From: Hyphomonadaceae bacterium
GTDB lineage: Bacteria > Pseudomonadota > Alphaproteobacteria > Caulobacterales > Aquidulcibacteraceae
DNA: 64,000 nucleotides
Reading direction: 5' to 3'
Assembly: GCA_021731815.1 (NCBI GenBank)
Contig: JAKFWO010000034.1
Location: forward strand, 1 to 64,000
Position 1 is the stretch's first letter. Every line of letters starts with the position of its first letter. Positions 34,211 through 44,083 of the stretch are shown one piece after another. The notes beneath the pieces were generated by a model that was not told the DNA's origin, ran no database searches, and was given only the letters and a program-made list of their open reading frames with translations. A program made the translations under genes and the position numbers.

Positions 34211-34798
34211 CTAACGCGCTGATTCAGGTAGCGCGCGATGCGCTTCGAGCCGCGCGCGCAAGGCGGTAAGCGCATCAAGCGCCCGGCCGAGCCGGCGCTT
34301 TTCCTCCGGTGCGAGGCGGTGTTGGGTTCCGGTCTCGGTGCCAAATGCCCCGGCCTCAGCGGCGGCGGCCACAGCAGCCTGAAGGTCGCGAGGGCCAATA
34401 GCCGCCTCCGCTTTCCCCGCTTTGTGGGGTGAGGGTGCCGTCGGCTGTTTTGGCTTCGCCCGTGCGCGCGGCGAATCGGGCGCGCGTCTTCTTCCATTAC
34501 CGGCCGTTTCATTACCGGTTTTGATGACTGCATCTCCGAGCAAACGCTGGGCCCCGCGGATGGTGTATCCGTCTTTGTGCAGCAAGCCCTGCACCCGGCG
34601 CAGCAATTCCATGTCAGCCGGCCGATAGAGCCGCCGCCCGCCCCGCTGCTTCAGCGGCTGGAGAGCCGGAAATTTCGTTTCCCAGAACCGCAGCACATGG
34701 GGCTCGAGCCCCAATTCTCCCGCCGCCTCGCCAATCGTGCGCAATGCCTGTGGTCCCTTGGACAACCGCGACGGTGGCTCCTGCCCGTGATCACTCAT
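34211..34798 (-). CDS. MerR-family transcriptional regulator
   Basis: A 195-residue protein from ATG 34798, preceded by AGAGGGGGG. The N-terminal winged helix-turn-helix is clear: RTIGEAAGELGLEPHVLRFWETKF, then PLKQRGGRRLYRPADMELLRR and LLHKDGYTIRGAQRLL. The C-terminal half is Ala-rich with a final coiled coil and has no metal-binding cysteines. A MerR gene directly behind ihfA is a conserved alphaproteobacterial pair; its target is unknown. The gap to ihfA is 126 bases. Confidence 0.87.
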   Translation of the reverse strand: MSDHGQEPPSRLSKGPQALRTIGEAAGELGLEPHVLRFWETKFPALQPLKQRGGRRLYRPADMELLRRVQGLLHKDGYTIRGAQRLLGDAVIKTGNETAGNGRRRAPDSPRARAKPKQPTAPSPHKAGKAEAAIGPRDLQAAVAAAAEAGAFGTETGTQHRLAPEEKRRLGRALDALTALRARLEAHRALPESAR

Positions 34799-34910
34799 GC
34801 GCTGCCCCCCTCTGGCTGGTCGCTCCGGAATATTCTCGACATGAACCCTGTCGCCCCTCACCCGTCTCAACACAGACGGCAGCGATTTTCGCGTCAAAAC
34901 AAATCTCTCA

Positions 34911-34944
34911 CAGATTTCCCCGGATCACAGATTTCCCCGGATCA
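34911..34944. repeat. 17-bp tandem duplication across the ihfA stop
   Basis: Two copies of cagatttccccggatca (34911-34927 and 34928-34944). The ihfA stop codon lies at the end of the first copy (34925-34927), and the second copy encodes the last residues, so the duplication spans the gene's end. Confidence 0.9.
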
Positions 34945-35260
34945 CGGCTTCTTTCAGCAATGCAGAGGCCTTGAACGTCACCACCCGGCGGGCAGTGATC
35001 GTGGCTTCCTTCCCGGTTTTGGGGTTGCGGCCAATCCGTTCCTTCTTGCTGCGCACCGAGAAATTCCCGAAACGGGCGAGTTTCACCGCCTGCCCGGCCA
35101 CGACATTTTCCTCGATCACGCCCAGCAAATCATTCAGAAAGCGCGCGGAATCACCGCGGCTCAGGCCGACTTCGCGGATCATCGCCTCCACGAGCTCGGC
35201 GCGCGTTATGGTCGATCCGGTGGCAATTGGTCCGGTGGCAATTGATCCAGTGTCGCTCAC
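34925..35260 (-). CDS. ihfA: Integration host factor subunit alpha
   Basis: DNA-bending protein subunit of 111 residues. TITRAELVEAMIREVGLSRGDSARFLNDLL and the DNA-intercalating arm FSVRSKKERIGRNPKTGKE are typical of IHF-alpha, and the downstream MerR gene supports alpha over HU. The start is GTG 35260 with GGAG eight bases upstream. The N-terminus carries a short extension with IATGP/IATGS, encoded by a 15-bp duplication at 35216-35245 (tccggtggcaattgg). Acts in nucleoid structure, recombination and promoter architecture. Confidence 0.93.
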   Translation of the reverse strand: MSDTGSIATGPIATGSTITRAELVEAMIREVGLSRGDSARFLNDLLGVIEENVVAGQAVKLARFGNFSVRSKKERIGRNPKTGKEATITARRVVTFKASALLKEAVIRGNL

Positions 35261-35367
35261 GATTGAAACTCCGACCGGGGCAGATTTGATCCTGCGCGCA
35301 GCCTATCGCGAATCTCTTATAGGGTCAAAGGGATTGGGGGCGCGATCACGGGCTATTTCCGTGTGCT

Positions 35368-36216
35368 TCATCTCCGGGCGGTTCTGGCCCCTTCATAGAG
35401 AGCGATGGCAGCGGCACCCGCCACGTTCAGGCTCTCCATCTGCGCGGCGATCGGAATGCGCGCCAGCAGATCGCAGCTTTCGGCGACCAGCGGGCGCAGT
35501 CCCTTGCCCTCGGCGCCGAGTACCAGCGCCAGCGGCCCTGCCGGCGCAAGCGCTTCAGCGAGCGGCATTCCGCCCTCCGATGCCAGCCCGATTGCCCGAA
35601 AGCCCGCCTGCCGCAAAGCGAGGATGCTTTTGGCGATATTGACCACCCGTGTGAACGGGACCCGTTCGAGCCCGCCCGCCGCCGCCTTGGCGACAAAGCC
35701 GGTAAAGGGCGGCGATTTACGGTCCTGCAATACGATGAGGCGCACCTCGAACGCGGCCGCCGCCCGGAAGATCGCGCCGACATTTTGCGGATCGGTGATC
35801 TGGTCGAGCACCAGAACCATGCCCCGCCCTCCGGCGGCGGTATAGAGATCGGCCGGTGGAAGATCGTGCACATGGATGCCAAATCCCTGATGCACCGCCC
35901 CTTCGGGCAATTGCATGGCGATGTGACGTGGCTCGGCGATCTGGGGGGCCGGACGATCGGGCAGCGCCAGAACCTCTTCCGGCAATTCGGCCAGCGCATT
36001 GCGGGTGAGCAGGATCTGGTCGATCTGCCGGGCCGGATTGGCCAGTGCCGCCTGCACGGCATGGGCACCCCACAGCCAGCGCCATTCGCGGTCGAGAATA
36101 TCCTCCTCACCCCCCTCACGCGAAAAGCCGCCGCTTTTGCGGACCTTGCTGCGATCGGTTCGGGGATAAAAGGGTTTCCCGCCCTTTTGGCGATTGCGCT
36201 CATCAAACGGGGTCAC
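35368..36216 (-). CDS. rlmB: TrmH-family rRNA 2'-O-methyltransferase (RlmB-like)
   Basis: SPOUT-class methyltransferase of 282 residues. An N-terminal RNA-binding region (LWGAHAVQAALANPARQIDQ) precedes the knotted catalytic domain with motif 1 LDQITDPQNVGAIFRAA, motif 2 LVLGAEGKGLRPLV and motif 3 MESLNVAGAAAIALYE. The likely target is the 2'-OH of G2251 in 23S rRNA, but other TrmH-family substrates are possible. GTG 36216 is supported by TTGGAGG. The first 40 residues are basic and low-complexity. Confidence 0.88.
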   Translation of the reverse strand: MTPFDERNRQKGGKPFYPRTDRSKVRKSGGFSREGGEEDILDREWRWLWGAHAVQAALANPARQIDQILLTRNALAELPEEVLALPDRPAPQIAEPRHIAMQLPEGAVHQGFGIHVHDLPPADLYTAAGGRGMVLVLDQITDPQNVGAIFRAAAAFEVRLIVLQDRKSPPFTGFVAKAAAGGLERVPFTRVVNIAKSILALRQAGFRAIGLASEGGMPLAEALAPAGPLALVLGAEGKGLRPLVAESCDLLARIPIAAQMESLNVAGAAAIALYEGARTARR

Positions 36217-36332
36217 TATAAGACGGCCTCCAATTTCGCCGGGCGAATGCCGGTGGAAAGGTCGAGGGTCCTATCAGCCCGCCGCCGCTCTGACCAGTGC
36301 AGCGCTGACCAGATCCACCATCACCCGCGAAT

Positions 36333-36417
36333 GGAGGGATACCCAAGTGGCCAAAGGGATCTGACTGTAAATCAGACGGCTCCGCCTTCGCAGGTTCGAA
36401 TCCTGCTCCCTCCACCA
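36333..36417 (+). tRNA. tRNA-Tyr (anticodon GTA)
   Basis: An 85-base class II tRNA with acceptor arms ggaggga (36333-36339) and tccctcc (36407-36413), discriminator A and an encoded CCA (36415-36417). The anticodon stem-loop is ctgactGTAaatcag, the variable arm is long, and the T loop is ggttcgaatcc. GTA reads tyrosine codons. QueF in this window makes the precursor of the queuine that modifies position 34 of this tRNA. Confidence 0.97.
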
Positions 36418-36463
36418 TTCCGCGGACCCCTCATCCGCACCGCGCCTGTATCCACCGGAATTT

Positions 36464-39319
36464 GTGCGGCCGGAATTCGTCCCGCTTGTCATGGTCCGGC
36501 GCTTTTGCGACAAAAGGCGCATGGTTCGCGAATCCGCCGCCCGTTTGACCGCCGTGCTCGGCTCGACCAATACGGGCAAGACGCGGCTCGCCATCGAACG
36601 CATGCTCGGCCATTCCACGGGCACGATCGGCCTGCCGCTGCGGCTGCTGGCACGCGAGGTCTATGACCGGGTGGTCGAGGCCAAAGGCAAGCGCGCCGCC
36701 GCCCTCATCACCGGCGAGGAGCGGATCGCCCCCGACAGCGCCCGCTATTTCGTCTGCACCACCGAGGCCATGCCATTTGCCGCCCGCAAGCAGGAACCGG
36801 GACCGGCTGCGGAGCAAGTGGAATTTCTGGCACTCGACGAAATCCAGCTCGCCCGCGATCCCGATCGCGGCCATATCTTCACTGAGCGCCTGCTGGCGGC
36901 GCGCGGCCGCGCCGAGACCATGTGGCTCGGGTCCGAAAGCATGCGCCCGCTGGTGCGCGCGCTCTTTCCCGGAGCATTGATCGAAAAGCGGGAGCGCTTC
37001 TCGAAACTCTCTTATGCCGGGCCGATGAAACTGACGCGGCTGCCCAAACGCAGCGCCATCGTCGCCTTCTCGGCCGAGGAAGTCTATGCGATCGCCGAAC
37101 TCATCCGCCGCCATCGTGGCGGTGCGGCCGTGGTCATGGGAGCGCTGTCGCCGCGCACCCGCAATGCCCAGATTGCGCTCTATCAGAATGGCGAGGTCGA
37201 TTTCCTGATCGCCACCGACGCGATCGGCATGGGGCTGAACATGGATGTCGACCATGTCGCCTTCGCCAGCCGGGTCAAATTCGACGGCACCCGCCGCCGA
37301 AGGTTGAGCGCAGAGGAAACCGCCCAGATCGCGGGCCGTGCCGGCCGCTTCCGCAATGACGGGACTTTTGGCGAGACCGGGGACTGCCCCGTTTTCGATG
37401 AAGAACTGGTCGCACGCGTCGAATCCCACGAATTCGAACCCGCCGGCCATCTGGAATGGCGCAATCCGGAGCTCGATTTCAACTCGGTCGGGGCGCTGAT
37501 CGCCAGTCTCGACCGGCCCGCGCCGCATGGGCTGTTCCGCCGCACCTCACCCGCCAGCGACGAAATGGCGTTGCGCGCGCTGGCCGAGGACCACGATTTA
37601 TGTGCATATGCCCGCGGGCCCGGCATGACGCGCCGTCTATGGGCAGCCGCTCAATTGCCGGATTTCCGCAAATCGGGGGCCGAGCATCATTTCCGCCTGG
37701 TGCGGGCCATTGCCGGCCCCCTGCTTGTGCCGCCCTTCCGGATTTCCAACGCCTGGGCCATGGCGCAGATCCTGCCGCTCGACCGTATGGAGGGGGAGCT
37801 CGACGCCCTGCAGGCGCGGCTGGCCTTCATCCGGACCTGGGCCTATGTCGCCAATCGGGGCGATTGGGCGGAGGATCCCGAGACCCTGCGCGCCCGCACC
37901 CGCGATATCGAGGACCGCCTGTCGGACGCCCTGCATGAGCGCCTCGCGCAACGCTTTGTCGATCGCCGGACCGCGAGCCTGTTGCGCAGCCTCAAACGCG
38001 AGGACGCCCTTGCTGCGGAAGTGGATGCGGAAGGCGAAGTGCGGGTGGACGGGCATTTCGTGGGCCGCCTGACCGGGCTCACCTTCACGCTCGACCGGGC
38101 GGGACCGGGGCTCGAGGAACGCGCCTTGCGCAATGCTGCCGAGCGCGCCTTGCGCCCCGAGCTTCACCGGCGGCTGGGCGCGATCGCCGAAGCAGGCCAT
38201 GACGATTTCCGGATGACATCCGACGGACGGATCGTTTTTGCTGATGCGGAAATCGCCGCGTTGCGGCCGGGCCGCCCGCCTTTTTCGCCGCGTGTGGATC
38301 TTCGTGGGGCCGATTTTACCACTGGCCCGGCGCGGGAGCGGGCGCAAGCGCGGGTCGAGGCCTTCGTCCTCGCCGAAATCGAGAAACATCTCGCGCCGCT
38401 GCTCGCGCTGAAACGGGCGGTGGAGCCCGGCCCTCAATGCGAAGCGCTGACGGGACTCGCGCGCGGGCTGGCCTATCAGACATTCGCCGCCCATGGATGT
38501 ATCGCGCGCAAGGCGCTGACGATTGAACCCGCCCGGCTCAGCCAGAATGAAAAGCGGGCCTTGCGGGCGCTCGGCCTGCGTTTCGGGGTGGAATTTGTGT
38601 TTCTGCCGGCCTTGTTCCGTCCGGAGAAACTGGCGTTGATTGGTCTGCTGCTCGCGCTTCAGGCCGGAACCCAACCGGCCGGTCAGGTTTCGGGCGGGAG
38701 CGCGCCGCTGTCTTTCCCTGCACCCTCTGGTCGCCACGAAACAGGAACGGCCATGACCGGCCCGGCACCGCCCGGTTTCTGGATCCGCCTTGGATCGCGA
38801 TTGGTGCGGGGGGATGTGTATGAGCGTCTCGTTCGGCTGGTGCGCGACAAGGCGGAAGCGGCCGGCAAAGCGGGATTTGTCGCGGATCCCCATTGGCCGA
38901 GCGTGATCGGCGCGCGGGCGGCCGAGGCGGCGGACATCCTGCGCGGACTCGGTTTTGTACCGGCGAGCCCCCCGAACCCTGCATCACCCCCGCCGCCGGC
39001 ATCCAGCCCGGAAAATGAGCAATCGCCGGCCAACCGGCCAGACGAAAACCGGCCAGACGAAAACCGGCCAGACGAAAACCGGCCAGACGAAAACCGGACG
39101 GCAGAGATCCTGTGGCGGCCCGGCAATTCCCGGAATCAACTGCGCACAACAATACCGCATGAGACAAAATCCGCACCGCCTTCCGCCCCGGCCGGCACGT
39201 CACCCTTTGCGGAATCGCTGGCAGGACTGGCTCCATCCACGATCCAGCCCCGCCGAAGAGGCCGGAATCGGCGCAATGCCGCTTCCGGCAGACGCGCAGC
39301 CGAAAATCCCGCATCCTGA
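36464..39319 (+). CDS. Suv3-like RNA helicase with repeat-bearing tail
   Basis: A 951-residue superfamily 2 helicase similar to mitochondrial SUV3. Walker A is GSTNTGKTRL (about 33-42), motif II LALDEIQLA (near 122), motif III-like WLGSESMRPL, and the C-domain carries AIGMGLNMDVDHVAF and QIAGRAGRF (near 287). A SUV3-type C-terminal domain follows. The last ~130 residues are low-complexity and contain RPDEN repeats from a 15-bp array. The frame opens with GTG 36464; ATGs at 36491 and 36521 are alternatives. It probably works in RNA turnover. The usual follow-on genes (S4-domain protein, ferredoxin) are absent. Confidence 0.87.
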   Translation: MRPEFVPLVMVRRFCDKRRMVRESAARLTAVLGSTNTGKTRLAIERMLGHSTGTIGLPLRLLAREVYDRVVEAKGKRAAALITGEERIAPDSARYFVCTTEAMPFAARKQEPGPAAEQVEFLALDEIQLARDPDRGHIFTERLLAARGRAETMWLGSESMRPLVRALFPGALIEKRERFSKLSYAGPMKLTRLPKRSAIVAFSAEEVYAIAELIRRHRGGAAVVMGALSPRTRNAQIALYQNGEVDFLIATDAIGMGLNMDVDHVAFASRVKFDGTRRRRLSAEETAQIAGRAGRFRNDGTFGETGDCPVFDEELVARVESHEFEPAGHLEWRNPELDFNSVGALIASLDRPAPHGLFRRTSPASDEMALRALAEDHDLCAYARGPGMTRRLWAAAQLPDFRKSGAEHHFRLVRAIAGPLLVPPFRISNAWAMAQILPLDRMEGELDALQARLAFIRTWAYVANRGDWAEDPETLRARTRDIEDRLSDALHERLAQRFVDRRTASLLRSLKREDALAAEVDAEGEVRVDGHFVGRLTGLTFTLDRAGPGLEERALRNAAERALRPELHRRLGAIAEAGHDDFRMTSDGRIVFADAEIAALRPGRPPFSPRVDLRGADFTTGPARERAQARVEAFVLAEIEKHLAPLLALKRAVEPGPQCEALTGLARGLAYQTFAAHGCIARKALTIEPARLSQNEKRALRALGLRFGVEFVFLPALFRPEKLALIGLLLALQAGTQPAGQVSGGSAPLSFPAPSGRHETGTAMTGPAPPGFWIRLGSRLVRGDVYERLVRLVRDKAEAAGKAGFVADPHWPSVIGARAAEAADILRGLGFVPASPPNPASPPPPASSPENEQSPANRPDENRPDENRPDENRPDENRTAEILWRPGNSRNQLRTTIPHETKSAPPSAPAGTSPFAESLAGLAPSTIQPRRRGRNRRNAASGRRAAENPAS
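39033..39092. repeat. 15-bp tandem array (4 units) in the helicase gene
   Basis: Four identical units accggccagacgaaa, encoding RPDEN-type pentapeptide repeats in the C-terminal tail. The unit length keeps the frame. Confidence 0.95.
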
Positions 39320-39418
39320 GGGACCTGCATCCCGGGTGGCGGTACCATGCGACTCCGCCACCACCTTGCAGCTCTTGCGGCCGATTTCTGCGTCGGTAAT
39401 CCCCGGCGCGCCTGCCTG

Positions 39419-39982
39419 CTACCCGGCCGACAGTGCCTGCCATTGCGCGCGCGTGATGGCGTAAAGATCATGGATCCCGGCGGGCTGGAGCTCGAAAATC
39501 CCGGCCCGGACCTGTCCGATCGCGCGGGCCAGCGCCGCCGAGGGCCCGTTGTCGGGATGAATGACGGCAATCACCCGGTCCTCGCCCAGATGATCGAACA
39601 TGAAACCAAGTGCCGCGCGCGCCGCTTCCACCCCATAGCCGCGGCGCTGAAACTCTGTCGATATCGCCCAGCCGATCTCGAGCGCCGGCCGCCCTTCCGG
39701 CCGCAGAGGGCCGGCATAGCCGGCAAAATGGCCGCTCGCTTTGTCCTCGACCACGAACATGCCAAAGCCGCGCAACACCCAATGACCGATCACCGACGCC
39801 ATATTGCGCCAGGCGATCGCGCGGGTCTGGGGTCGTCCTTCGAGGGTGATCCAGCGCGCGACCTCCGGATCGGCCAACAAAGCGGCGAAGCCGTCGAAAT
39901 CCGTCTCGTGCCACCCACGCAGGATGAGACGATCCGTCTCGAGACGCGGAAAAGGCAGGGAAAACGCGGCTGTAAAGCTCAT
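39419..39982 (-). CDS. GNAT-family N-acetyltransferase (RimJ/RimL type)
   Basis: A 187-residue acetyltransferase with [22 protein letters not shown] at the N-terminus and the acetyl-CoA loop region [15 protein letters not shown]. It resembles the RimJ/RimL group that acetylates protein N-termini or small molecules; the substrate is unknown. The ATG overlaps the aroC stop (ATGA), so it is translationally coupled to chorismate synthase. Confidence 0.88.
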   Translation of the reverse strand: MSFTAAFSLPFPRLETDRLILRGWHETDFDGFAALLADPEVARWITLEGRPQTRAIAWRNMASVIGHWVLRGFGMFVVEDKASGHFAGYAGPLRPEGRPALEIGWAISTEFQRRGYGVEAARAALGFMFDHLGEDRVIAVIHPDNGPSAALARAIGQVRAGIFELQPAGIHDLYAITRAQWQALSAG

Positions 39983-41118
39983 TCTGGATTTCCGAAATGG
40001 CCGAGCGGCCCGGACATCCCGGTCTGGGCACGGTGGCGCAAGGCGTGATCGACCAGCACCAGCGCCATCATGGCTTCCGCCACCGGAACCGCGCGAATGC
40101 CCACACAGGGATCATGCCGGCCGGTGGTGCGGATCATGGTCTCCGTGCCGTCTTGCGTGACCGAGCGGCGCGGGATGAGGATCGAGGAAGTCGGCTTCAC
40201 CGCGCAGCGGACGACAATGTCCTGACCGCTGGAAATCCCGCCCAGCACGCCGCCATTGTGGTTGGAACGGAAAACCGGTCCGCCGTCGGAGCCCATGCGC
40301 ATTTCGTCGGCCGCATCCTCGCCGCGCATTGCCGCCAGCGCAAAGCCCGACCCGATCTCGACGCCCTTGACCGCATTGATTCCCATCATGGCACCGGCGA
40401 GATCGGAATCGAGTTTGCCATAGAGCGGCGCGCCCAGTCCGGCGGGCACGCCCTCGGCCCGGATCTCCACCACGGCACCGAGTGACGAGCCCGCCTTGCG
40501 GGCGTCATCGAGCAGGCGCTCATAACGCAAGGCGGCGTCGCGATCGGGGCAGAAGAACGGATTTTCTCCGCAAGCCGCCCAATCCCAATTCGCACGATCG
40601 ATGGCATCACCGCCCATTGCGACCAGGGCACCGCGAATGCGCAGGCTTTCGCCGTATAACGCCGCGAGCGCGAGACGCGCCACGCCACCCGCCGCTACCC
40701 TTGCCGCGGTCTCGCGTGCAGAGGCCCGGCCCCCGCCGCGCGGGTCGCGAAAGCCATATTTGGCCCAATATGCATAATCGGCATGGCCGGGACGAAAGGC
40801 CGTCTTGATGGCATCATAATCGGCCGAGCGCTGATCTTCATTGGCGATCAGAAGCGCGATCGGCGTTCCGGTGGTCCGGGGTTTTTCTCCCGGATTTTCC
40901 GCACAGGTCCCCGAGAGGATCTGCACGCGATCGGCCTCGCGCCTCTGGGTGACGAAGCGGTTCTGGCCGGGCCGGCGGGTATCGAGCCAGGGCTGGAGAT
41001 CGCTTTCGTCGAGCGCAAGGCCCGGCGGGCACCCATCCACCACACAGCCCAAAGCCGGCCCATGGCTTTCGCCAAAGGTGGTGACGCGAAACAAATGTCC
41101 GAAACTGTTGTGGCTCAT
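39979..41118 (-). CDS. aroC: Chorismate synthase
   Basis: Last common step of aromatic biosynthesis, converting EPSP to chorismate with reduced FMN. The start is ATG 41118 ([20 protein letters not shown], the first family signature), giving 379 residues; the upstream 62 codons are not homologous. The other signatures [17 protein letters not shown] and the C-terminal [17 protein letters not shown] are intact. The gene overlaps the downstream GNAT gene by four bases. A B-type palindrome lies about 140 bases upstream. Confidence 0.96.
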   Translation of the reverse strand: MSHNSFGHLFRVTTFGESHGPALGCVVDGCPPGLALDESDLQPWLDTRRPGQNRFVTQRREADRVQILSGTCAENPGEKPRTTGTPIALLIANEDQRSADYDAIKTAFRPGHADYAYWAKYGFRDPRGGGRASARETAARVAAGGVARLALAALYGESLRIRGALVAMGGDAIDRANWDWAACGENPFFCPDRDAALRYERLLDDARKAGSSLGAVVEIRAEGVPAGLGAPLYGKLDSDLAGAMMGINAVKGVEIGSGFALAAMRGEDAADEMRMGSDGGPVFRSNHNGGVLGGISSGQDIVVRCAVKPTSSILIPRRSVTQDGTETMIRTTGRHDPCVGIRAVPVAEAMMALVLVDHALRHRAQTGMSGPLGHFGNPE

Positions 41119-41260
41119 GGCAAATCTCTGCCATTCCTGCATGGAGAAGGAAAGCCGAAGGTCGCAGATGGAACCCTGCGCGAGAATTCTTCGGTCACCT
41201 CCGTCGATCAGGATCTCCCGTTCTTGTCCCTGTTTTTTGACGGGACCCAGTGGGTCTTCT

Positions 41261-41315
41261 GAATTCGACATTTGCCGGCCCGCCTGATGTTGAACGGGAT
41301 GCAAATGTCAAATTC
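41261..41315. repeat. Single B-type palindromic repeat
   Basis: Arms gaattcgacatttgc (41261-41275) and gcaaatgtcaaattc (41301-41315) pair at 14 of 15 positions around a 25-base GC-rich spacer. It shares its arms with element B of the 29987-30312 duplication but has a different spacer. It lies between the divergent aroC and prepilin peptidase genes. Confidence 0.9.
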
Positions 41316-41393
41316 GATCCTCTGGCTTCGTGTTCGGGGAAGAATTCCATATGATGACCGCTGCACGCCTCAATCATTGAACGGTCGCATTCC

Positions 41394-42185
41394 GTGTCCC
41401 TCCATTCCTTCCTCGCTTCCCTGTCCGAAGCCCCCATCCTCGCCGACCCGTGGCGGCTGGCTGCGACCGGGCTCGGGCCCTTTATCGGGAGTTTCGCGGC
41501 CCTGGTCAGCGTGCGCCTGCCAATGGGCGAGCCGATCCTGCTCGGCCGTTCGCGCTGCCGGAATTGCCACAAGACCCTGTCGCCCGTGGAATTGGTGCCG
41601 ATCGCAAGCTGGCTTTTCCAGCGCGCGCGATGCAGGAAATGCTGCGCAGCAATTTCGGTGCGTTATCCGGCGATCGAGCTCGGTTTTCTGGCTGTCGGCC
41701 TTGCTTCAGCCGTTTTCTTTCCCGGACCGCTCGCGCTGGCCGGGGCCATTTTCGGCTGGCAATTGGTGTTGCTTGCGCTGCTCGATGCGGAGCATTTCTG
41801 GCTGCCGGACGGGCTCACCCTCACGCTCGGCCTGAGCGGGCTCGGCGCCGCACTGATCCTTGTCCCCGCGGAATTTCCCGATCGCGCCATTGGTGCAATT
41901 GCGGGTTTCCTCAGCCTGTTTTTGATCGCGATGCTCTACAAGCGGCTCCGCGGCCGGGAGGGCATGGGCGGCGGCGATCCAAAATTGCTGGCCGGGCTCG
42001 GTGCCTGGCTCGGCTGGCGCGAGCTGCCCGCTGTGCTGCTGCTGGCGGCAGTTCTGGGATTGGGCCTGGTCTTTTTCCAGCGCCTGCGCGGGCGCGCGAT
42101 TGATCCTGCCCGGCCACTGCCCTTCGGGACTTTTCTTGCGGCGGCCGGATTTATGCTGTTCCTGTTGTGGCCGGTCATGCCATAA
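41394..42185 (+). CDS. Prepilin peptidase (type IV, A24)
   Basis: Membrane aspartic protease of 263 residues that cleaves and methylates prepilins or pseudopilins. The cytoplasmic zinc site is C55-x2-C58 and C80-x2-C83, and the catalytic aspartates are D131 (LLDAEHFWLPD) and D195 (MGGGDPKLLAG). About seven membrane helices are present. It starts at GTG 41394. No pilus or type II secretion genes are nearby, so its substrates are encoded elsewhere. It is the full, methylating PilD/GspO form, not the short Flp-type CpaA. Confidence 0.93.
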   Translation: MSLHSFLASLSEAPILADPWRLAATGLGPFIGSFAALVSVRLPMGEPILLGRSRCRNCHKTLSPVELVPIASWLFQRARCRKCCAAISVRYPAIELGFLAVGLASAVFFPGPLALAGAIFGWQLVLLALLDAEHFWLPDGLTLTLGLSGLGAALILVPAEFPDRAIGAIAGFLSLFLIAMLYKRLRGREGMGGGDPKLLAGLGAWLGWRELPAVLLLAAVLGLGLVFFQRLRGRAIDPARPLPFGTFLAAAGFMLFLLWPVMP

Positions 42186-42265
42186 GGCAATCTCCGGCGC
42201 GAAATTCTGTCGCAGAGCATGTTTATGATCGCTCAGCTTTCGTTCCATACGCCCGAGGAAAATCC

Positions 42266-44083
42266 ATGGCCGCCGATCCGGAAAATTCACCCGAAATCTC
42301 CGCCCCCGAAAACCGGACAGAAAGCCGGACCGGGCTCAACCGCCGCGAGGCGCTGACGCGTGCGGGGCTCGGCTTCGGGGCGGCGGCCGCGCTCGCTGCC
42401 TGCCAGACCGCCGATCATGCAGGGGCCGAGACCGGGCGGGCGCTGGCCTTCGAACATGGCGTGGCCTCGGGCGATCCTTTGTCCGACCGGGTGATCCTGT
42501 GGTCGCGCGTGACCCCGCTCTCGGCCGGCGATCAGGCCCCGGTCAATGTCCATTGGCGCGTGGCACGCGATCCCGAAATGCGCCGGGTGGTAAAGAAGGG
42601 CGAGGTGATGACCTCGGCGGCGCGCGATTTCACCCTCAAGGTGGATGCGACGGGTCTCGAACCGGCGACCGAATATTTCTACCGTTTCAGCGTGGCCGGG
42701 GCGGAAAGCCCGGTCGGCCGCACAAGGACCCTGCCCAGGGCAGGTGCGCAGAAAGTCGTGTTTGCGGTGTGTTCGTGCTCGAACTACCCCGCCGGCTATT
42801 TCAACGCCTATCGGGCACTGGCGCGGATCAAGGGGCTCGATCTCGTACTCCACACCGGCGATTATATCTATGAATATGGTGCCGAGGGCTATGGGGGCGA
42901 AACCGGCGCGAAACTCGGCCGGGTGGTGAATCCGCGGACCGAGATCCTGAGCCTCGCCGATTACCGGACCCGTCACGCCCAGTACAAATCCGACCCCGAC
43001 CTTCAGGCCGCGCATGCAGCCGCGCCCTGGATCACCATCTGGGACGACCACGAAACCGCCAATGATACCTGGGCCGAGGGCGCGCAGAACCACAATCCCG
43101 AACGTGGCGAAGGCGAATGGTCGGCGCGGCGCAAGGTCGCGGTTCAGGCCTATTACGAATGGCTGCCGATCCGCGACCCGGAAGCGGGCCGTTCCTTCGA
43201 GGCGATCTATCGCAGCTTCGATTTTGGCGGGCTGGCGCGCTTCATCATGCTGGAAACCCGGATGACCGGACGCAGCAGGCAATTGGAATGGAATGCCGGC
43301 ATCGCCGCAGCCGCAAGCGCCATTCGCGGTGCGCCCGTGGCCCCCGCGGATATTCAAAATGCACCGGAATTTCTGCCCGCAATCCGGAAATTCATGGCCG
43401 AGACGCTCAACGATCCAGGCCGCGCCTTGCTCGGGCCCGAACAGGAAGCCTATGTTGCCGCGCAAATGAAGGACAGCGCCGCCAATGGAGGCGTGTGGCA
43501 GGTGATCGGCAATCAGGTGGTGATGGCGCGAACCAATACACCCGATTTCGCCGCGGCCTTGTCAGACGAGAACAAGGCCAAATTATCCACCGGCTCGGGC
43601 TTCATCCGCCGGCTGATCGCTTTTTCCAAATTGGGCCTGCCGTGGAATCTCGACGCCTGGGACGGCTATCCCGCCGCGCGCGACCGGCTCTATGCCGCCG
43701 CGCGGGAGGCAAAGGGCAATATGATCGTGGTGACCGGCGATACCCATACCGCCTGGGCCAACGAGCTCTATTCCGGCGACGGGGAGACCCGTATCGGCCT
43801 CGAATTTGCCGGCACCAGCATTTCCTCGCCCGGCCTCGGCGACACGGTGACACCCGATATGGCCGATGTCGGGAAATTATGGGCGGAGAAAAACAAGGAA
43901 GTCGTCTGGCATGATGCCGTCCACAAGGGCTTCCTGCTGGTGACTTTGACCAGGGAAGAAGCTATCGCCGAATATCATGTGGTCGATAATGTATTGTCGA
44001 CGGAATTCACGAGCCGGGTGGTCAAGGCCTTCCGCGCCAAACCGGGCCAGGGCACCGGCCCCGGCCCGCTCGAAGCCGTGTGA
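42266..44083 (+). CDS. phoD: Alkaline phosphatase D, Tat-exported
   Basis: Phosphodiesterase/phosphatase of 605 residues from ATG 42266 (CGAGGA upstream). The N-terminus has twin arginines (NRREALTRAG) and a hydrophobic segment ending LAAC, so it looks like a Tat-exported lipoprotein. An N-terminal PhoD domain (FEHGVASGDPLSDRVILWSR) precedes the metallophosphatase core with HTGDYIYEYG, TIWDDHETANDTW and VVTGDTHTAWANEL, which carry the calcium/iron ligands. It probably releases phosphate from external organic phosphates. No Pho box was recognised upstream. Confidence 0.92.
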   Translation: MAADPENSPEISAPENRTESRTGLNRREALTRAGLGFGAAAALAACQTADHAGAETGRALAFEHGVASGDPLSDRVILWSRVTPLSAGDQAPVNVHWRVARDPEMRRVVKKGEVMTSAARDFTLKVDATGLEPATEYFYRFSVAGAESPVGRTRTLPRAGAQKVVFAVCSCSNYPAGYFNAYRALARIKGLDLVLHTGDYIYEYGAEGYGGETGAKLGRVVNPRTEILSLADYRTRHAQYKSDPDLQAAHAAAPWITIWDDHETANDTWAEGAQNHNPERGEGEWSARRKVAVQAYYEWLPIRDPEAGRSFEAIYRSFDFGGLARFIMLETRMTGRSRQLEWNAGIAAAASAIRGAPVAPADIQNAPEFLPAIRKFMAETLNDPGRALLGPEQEAYVAAQMKDSAANGGVWQVIGNQVVMARTNTPDFAAALSDENKAKLSTGSGFIRRLIAFSKLGLPWNLDAWDGYPAARDRLYAAAREAKGNMIVVTGDTHTAWANELYSGDGETRIGLEFAGTSISSPGLGDTVTPDMADVGKLWAEKNKEVVWHDAVHKGFLLVTLTREEAIAEYHVVDNVLSTEFTSRVVKAFRAKPGQGTGPGPLEAV

